Assembly: GCF_917563885.1 (NCBI RefSeq)
Contig: NZ_CAKJTG010000029.1
Coordinates: forward strand, 13,459 to 47,948
Reading direction: 5' to 3'
DNA: 34,490 bases
From: Pseudoneobacillus rhizosphaerae
GTDB lineage: Bacteria > Bacillota > Bacilli > Bacillales > Cytobacillaceae
Within the stretch, counting starts at the first letter, position 1, and every line of letters starts with the position of its first letter. The notes beneath the pieces were generated by a model. It saw only the letters and a program-made list of their open reading frames with translations, did no database searches and was not told the DNA's origin. This document shows, piece after piece, positions 32,882 through 34,490 of the stretch. Both the position numbers and the translations under genes were made by a program.

Positions 32882-32910
32882 TTCTTATAGAAGAAATCTA
32901 TAAGAAGGAG
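32882..32910 (+). promoter_or_regulatory. Hairpin overlapping the ribosome site of the propeller gene
   Basis: TTCTTATAGA and TCTATAAGAA form a perfect 10-bp stem with AGAAA as loop. The last AA of the stem is part of the AGAAGGAG ribosome site (32903-32910). It may stabilise the mRNA end or be a regulator site. Confidence 0.6.
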
Positions 32911-32921
32911 TGCGAAGCCAA

Positions 32922-34334
32922 TTGAGAAAAGTTAAGGTTGGTTTACGGCCGGTTGCAAGTAGGTTGAATTTACCTACTGTATTGAAAACAACTAAACTTC
33001 CAGGCGACTCAAATGAAAGATTATTTATTGCCACCCAGGTAGGTGAAATTTTTTACATAGGGAACGATAGCATTAGGAGTTTTTTAGATATTCGCCAACA
33101 AATTTTAAAGTTGGGTGGTCCTAGTGGCGGATATGATGAACGGGGATTATTAGGGCTAGCATTTCATCCAAGTTTTTATTATAACGGTCTTTTCTATCTT
33201 TATTATTCAGTAGCTGGATCACAAGGTCCAGGTGCACTTTCTGAATCTTTTACACCTGATCCGTGTGATCCTAATACCTTAAATCTAAAGTGGGAAAATA
33301 GAGAAACTCAATATGATCATATTGATACAGTTGAAGAATGGATTTTACAATCGAATGGTCAGCCCCAAAGACGACGGACTTTACTTAATTTAAGAAGACC
33401 CTTTATGAATCATAATGGTTTTAATAGTTTAAACTTCTCACCTGAAACAGGAAAACTTGTTTTAACAACGGGAGATGGAGGTTCAGGTCATGATCCCTTT
33501 AACTTAAGTCAGAATAATCTAGAAATTGCTGGTAAAATAATTGAAATTGATGTCGGTAAGAATACATCCATCAATAATCCTCCCGTTGTCACAAGGTTTA
33601 ATGAACTTCCCACAACTATTCAGGGAACGCTCACGGTAATGGCCAAAGGGGTTCGCAATATACCAGGCATTTCATTTCAAAGGTTTAATAATCAGTATAT
33701 AAAATATGTGGGAAATGTCGGACAGAATTTGGTCGAGTCGATATTTACATTCGTTCAGTATAAACCAATACCGGTTACTCAGCTTATTCAAGCCTCATTA
33801 ACGAATTCTACACCTGACAATGAAGGATTTATTAACTTTGGCTGGCGAGGTTGGGAAGGTTCTTTTCCTACTCCGATTATTAGGGAATGCTCAGCAAATT
33901 CAACTTTGGATCAGAAAACAATAGCTTATTACAATGAATCAGTAGCACTTTCTGGGAGTCGTATTCAGCCTTTAACAAGTTACTTTCATCAAGATTCCAG
34001 ACCAGATAAGTTTGGAGGAACTGCACTTACAGGAGTCCAAGCCTATATGGGAAATGAAATCCCAGGCTTAACGGGAAGCGTTTTGTTTACCGATTTTGTT
34101 AGGAAAGGAACTCAGCCTAATGTTAAAGGGGCTTTAGCTTATACCTACGTACGAGCCGATGGTAAACAAAATGATTTTAGTGTGATTCAGACTAATTACG
34201 ATTTTGGTTCTCAATCAGCCTATTATGTTTCTTTAGGAACGAATTTGAATCAATCCAAATTATATTTAGGGGTATATGGCTCTATGAAAGTGACTGATTT
34301 TAACCAAGGGACTGTTTTTGAAATAGTTCCATGA
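32922..34334 (+). CDS. PQQ-dependent sugar dehydrogenase-like (glucose/sorbosone dehydrogenase family) propeller protein
   Basis: The product (about 470 residues) matches the soluble aldose sugar dehydrogenase/HHIP-like propeller family. Recognisable blocks are VLKTTKLPGDSNERLFIATQ with VGEIFYI, ERGLLGLAFHPSFYYNGLFY, NHNGFNSLNFSPETGKLVLT with TGDGGSGHDPFNLSQN, and GFINFGWRGWEG. The RNIPG motif stands in place of the usual RNPQG. These enzymes oxidise sugars with PQQ and are normally exported, yet no signal peptide is present here. The start is taken as TTG at 32922, 11 bases after AAGGAG. The GTG at 32910 overlaps the ribosome site. A structural or spore-associated role is also possible. It is a single gene divergent from the DUF2975 pair. 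Confidence 0.78.
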   Translation: MRKVKVGLRPVASRLNLPTVLKTTKLPGDSNERLFIATQVGEIFYIGNDSIRSFLDIRQQILKLGGPSGGYDERGLLGLAFHPSFYYNGLFYLYYSVAGSQGPGALSESFTPDPCDPNTLNLKWENRETQYDHIDTVEEWILQSNGQPQRRRTLLNLRRPFMNHNGFNSLNFSPETGKLVLTTGDGGSGHDPFNLSQNNLEIAGKIIEIDVGKNTSINNPPVVTRFNELPTTIQGTLTVMAKGVRNIPGISFQRFNNQYIKYVGNVGQNLVESIFTFVQYKPIPVTQLIQASLTNSTPDNEGFINFGWRGWEGSFPTPIIRECSANSTLDQKTIAYYNESVALSGSRIQPLTSYFHQDSRPDKFGGTALTGVQAYMGNEIPGLTGSVLFTDFVRKGTQPNVKGALAYTYVRADGKQNDFSVIQTNYDFGSQSAYYVSLGTNLNQSKLYLGVYGSMKVTDFNQGTVFEIVP

Positions 34335-34369
34335 TTAGTTTACGTTTCCTATTAAAAAAGCAAGGCCTT

Positions 34370-34490
34370 TGAACTGCACCCCAATTGTTAGACACTATCT
34401 AACAGTTGGAGGTGCAGTTTTTTGTATGTCAAAATATCCAAGTGATATTAAATTAAATATTATTCAAAGCTATAACCCAAAAGTGTTTTC
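34370..34490 (+). mobile_element. Left end of an IS3-family insertion sequence (partial)
   Basis: The probable terminal inverted repeat starts TGAACTGCACCCC at 34370. Within it CTGCACC with CAATTGTTAG and the complements CTAACAGTTG with GGTGCAG form a hairpin (34374-34417) just ahead of the transposase start. Such hairpins at IS ends block translation or transcription coming in from outside. The element continues beyond the window, so its right end and target duplication cannot be seen. Confidence 0.75.
34426..34490 (+). CDS. IS3-family transposase OrfA, N-terminal part only
   Basis: An ATG at 34426 opens a frame reading MSKYPSDIKLNIIQSYNPKV, which resembles the start of the helix-turn-helix OrfA protein of IS3/IS150-like elements (typically an N-terminal KYxxExKxxVVxxY-like pattern). 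The AGTTGGAGGTG upstream lies in the hairpin and can be its ribosome site (GGAGGTG). Only 21 codons lie in the window, so the family call rests on the inverted-repeat context and this short match. Confidence 0.65.
   Translation, partial: MSKYPSDIKLNIIQSYNPKVF

Overview
The window looks like chromosomal DNA from an endospore-forming, low-GC Bacillaceae bacterium. The evidence is the set of close Bacillus-type homologues (SpoVS, the spore cortex hydrolase CwlJ, the ABC-F factor VmlR, an Spx paralogue, YoaT/DUF817), strong AAGGAGG-type ribosome sites and AT-rich spacers with intrinsic terminators. The presence of malate:quinone oxidoreductase fits a non-B. subtilis lineage, but genus cannot be fixed from the sequence alone. 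No rRNA, tRNA, CRISPR array or phage module was seen. Most genes lie on the minus strand.

Layout: (1) 1-250, five degenerating copies of a 52-bp palindromic tandem repeat. (2) 342-4449, a molybdopterin oxidoreductase (YyaE-like) broken by one in-frame TAA, convergent with a NarK-type nitrate/nitrite transporter that carries a C-terminal PAS domain, then a DUF1801 protein. (3) 4650-6545, vmlR with a leader that can form mutually exclusive terminator and antiterminator hairpins. (4) 6649-8930, spore genes cwlJ and spoVS around a 42-aa gene and an SMP-30/gluconolactonase-like gene. (5) 8983-12361, a MITE-like repeat, a zinc-free alcohol/quinone oxidoreductase, two hypothetical genes and a membrane-anchored SGNH hydrolase. 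(6) 12577-14842, a tightly overlapping operon of an ECF sigma factor, a PadR-like regulator and a SEDS (FtsW/RodA) relative that has an N-terminal HAAS domain and a Ser where the catalytic Asp is expected. (7) 14994-20483, a MATE pump, a secreted PQQ-type propeller protein, a two-gene membrane operon including an internally duplicated protein, and an arylamine N-acetyltransferase. (8) 20653-24223, an spx-like gene with an Rrf2 regulator behind a promoter covered by a dyad, then DUF3231 and DUF4317 proteins. (9) 24415-28895, a heterodimeric ABC exporter with one degenerate ATP site, probably co-transcribed with an EamA permease. (10) 29103-34490, mqo, yoaT, a DUF2975/YozG-type pair, a sugar-dehydrogenase-like propeller without a signal peptide, and the left end of an IS3-family element running off the window.

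The most distinctive items are the ECF-PadR-HAAS/SEDS operon with its self-recognition promoter and missing Asp, the vmlR attenuator, the NarK-PAS fusion, and the spx/rrf2 unit with its operator. Several translation starts were moved to internal codons because these have proper Shine-Dalgarno spacing. All functional calls are from recognised sequence similarity and motifs, not from database searches.
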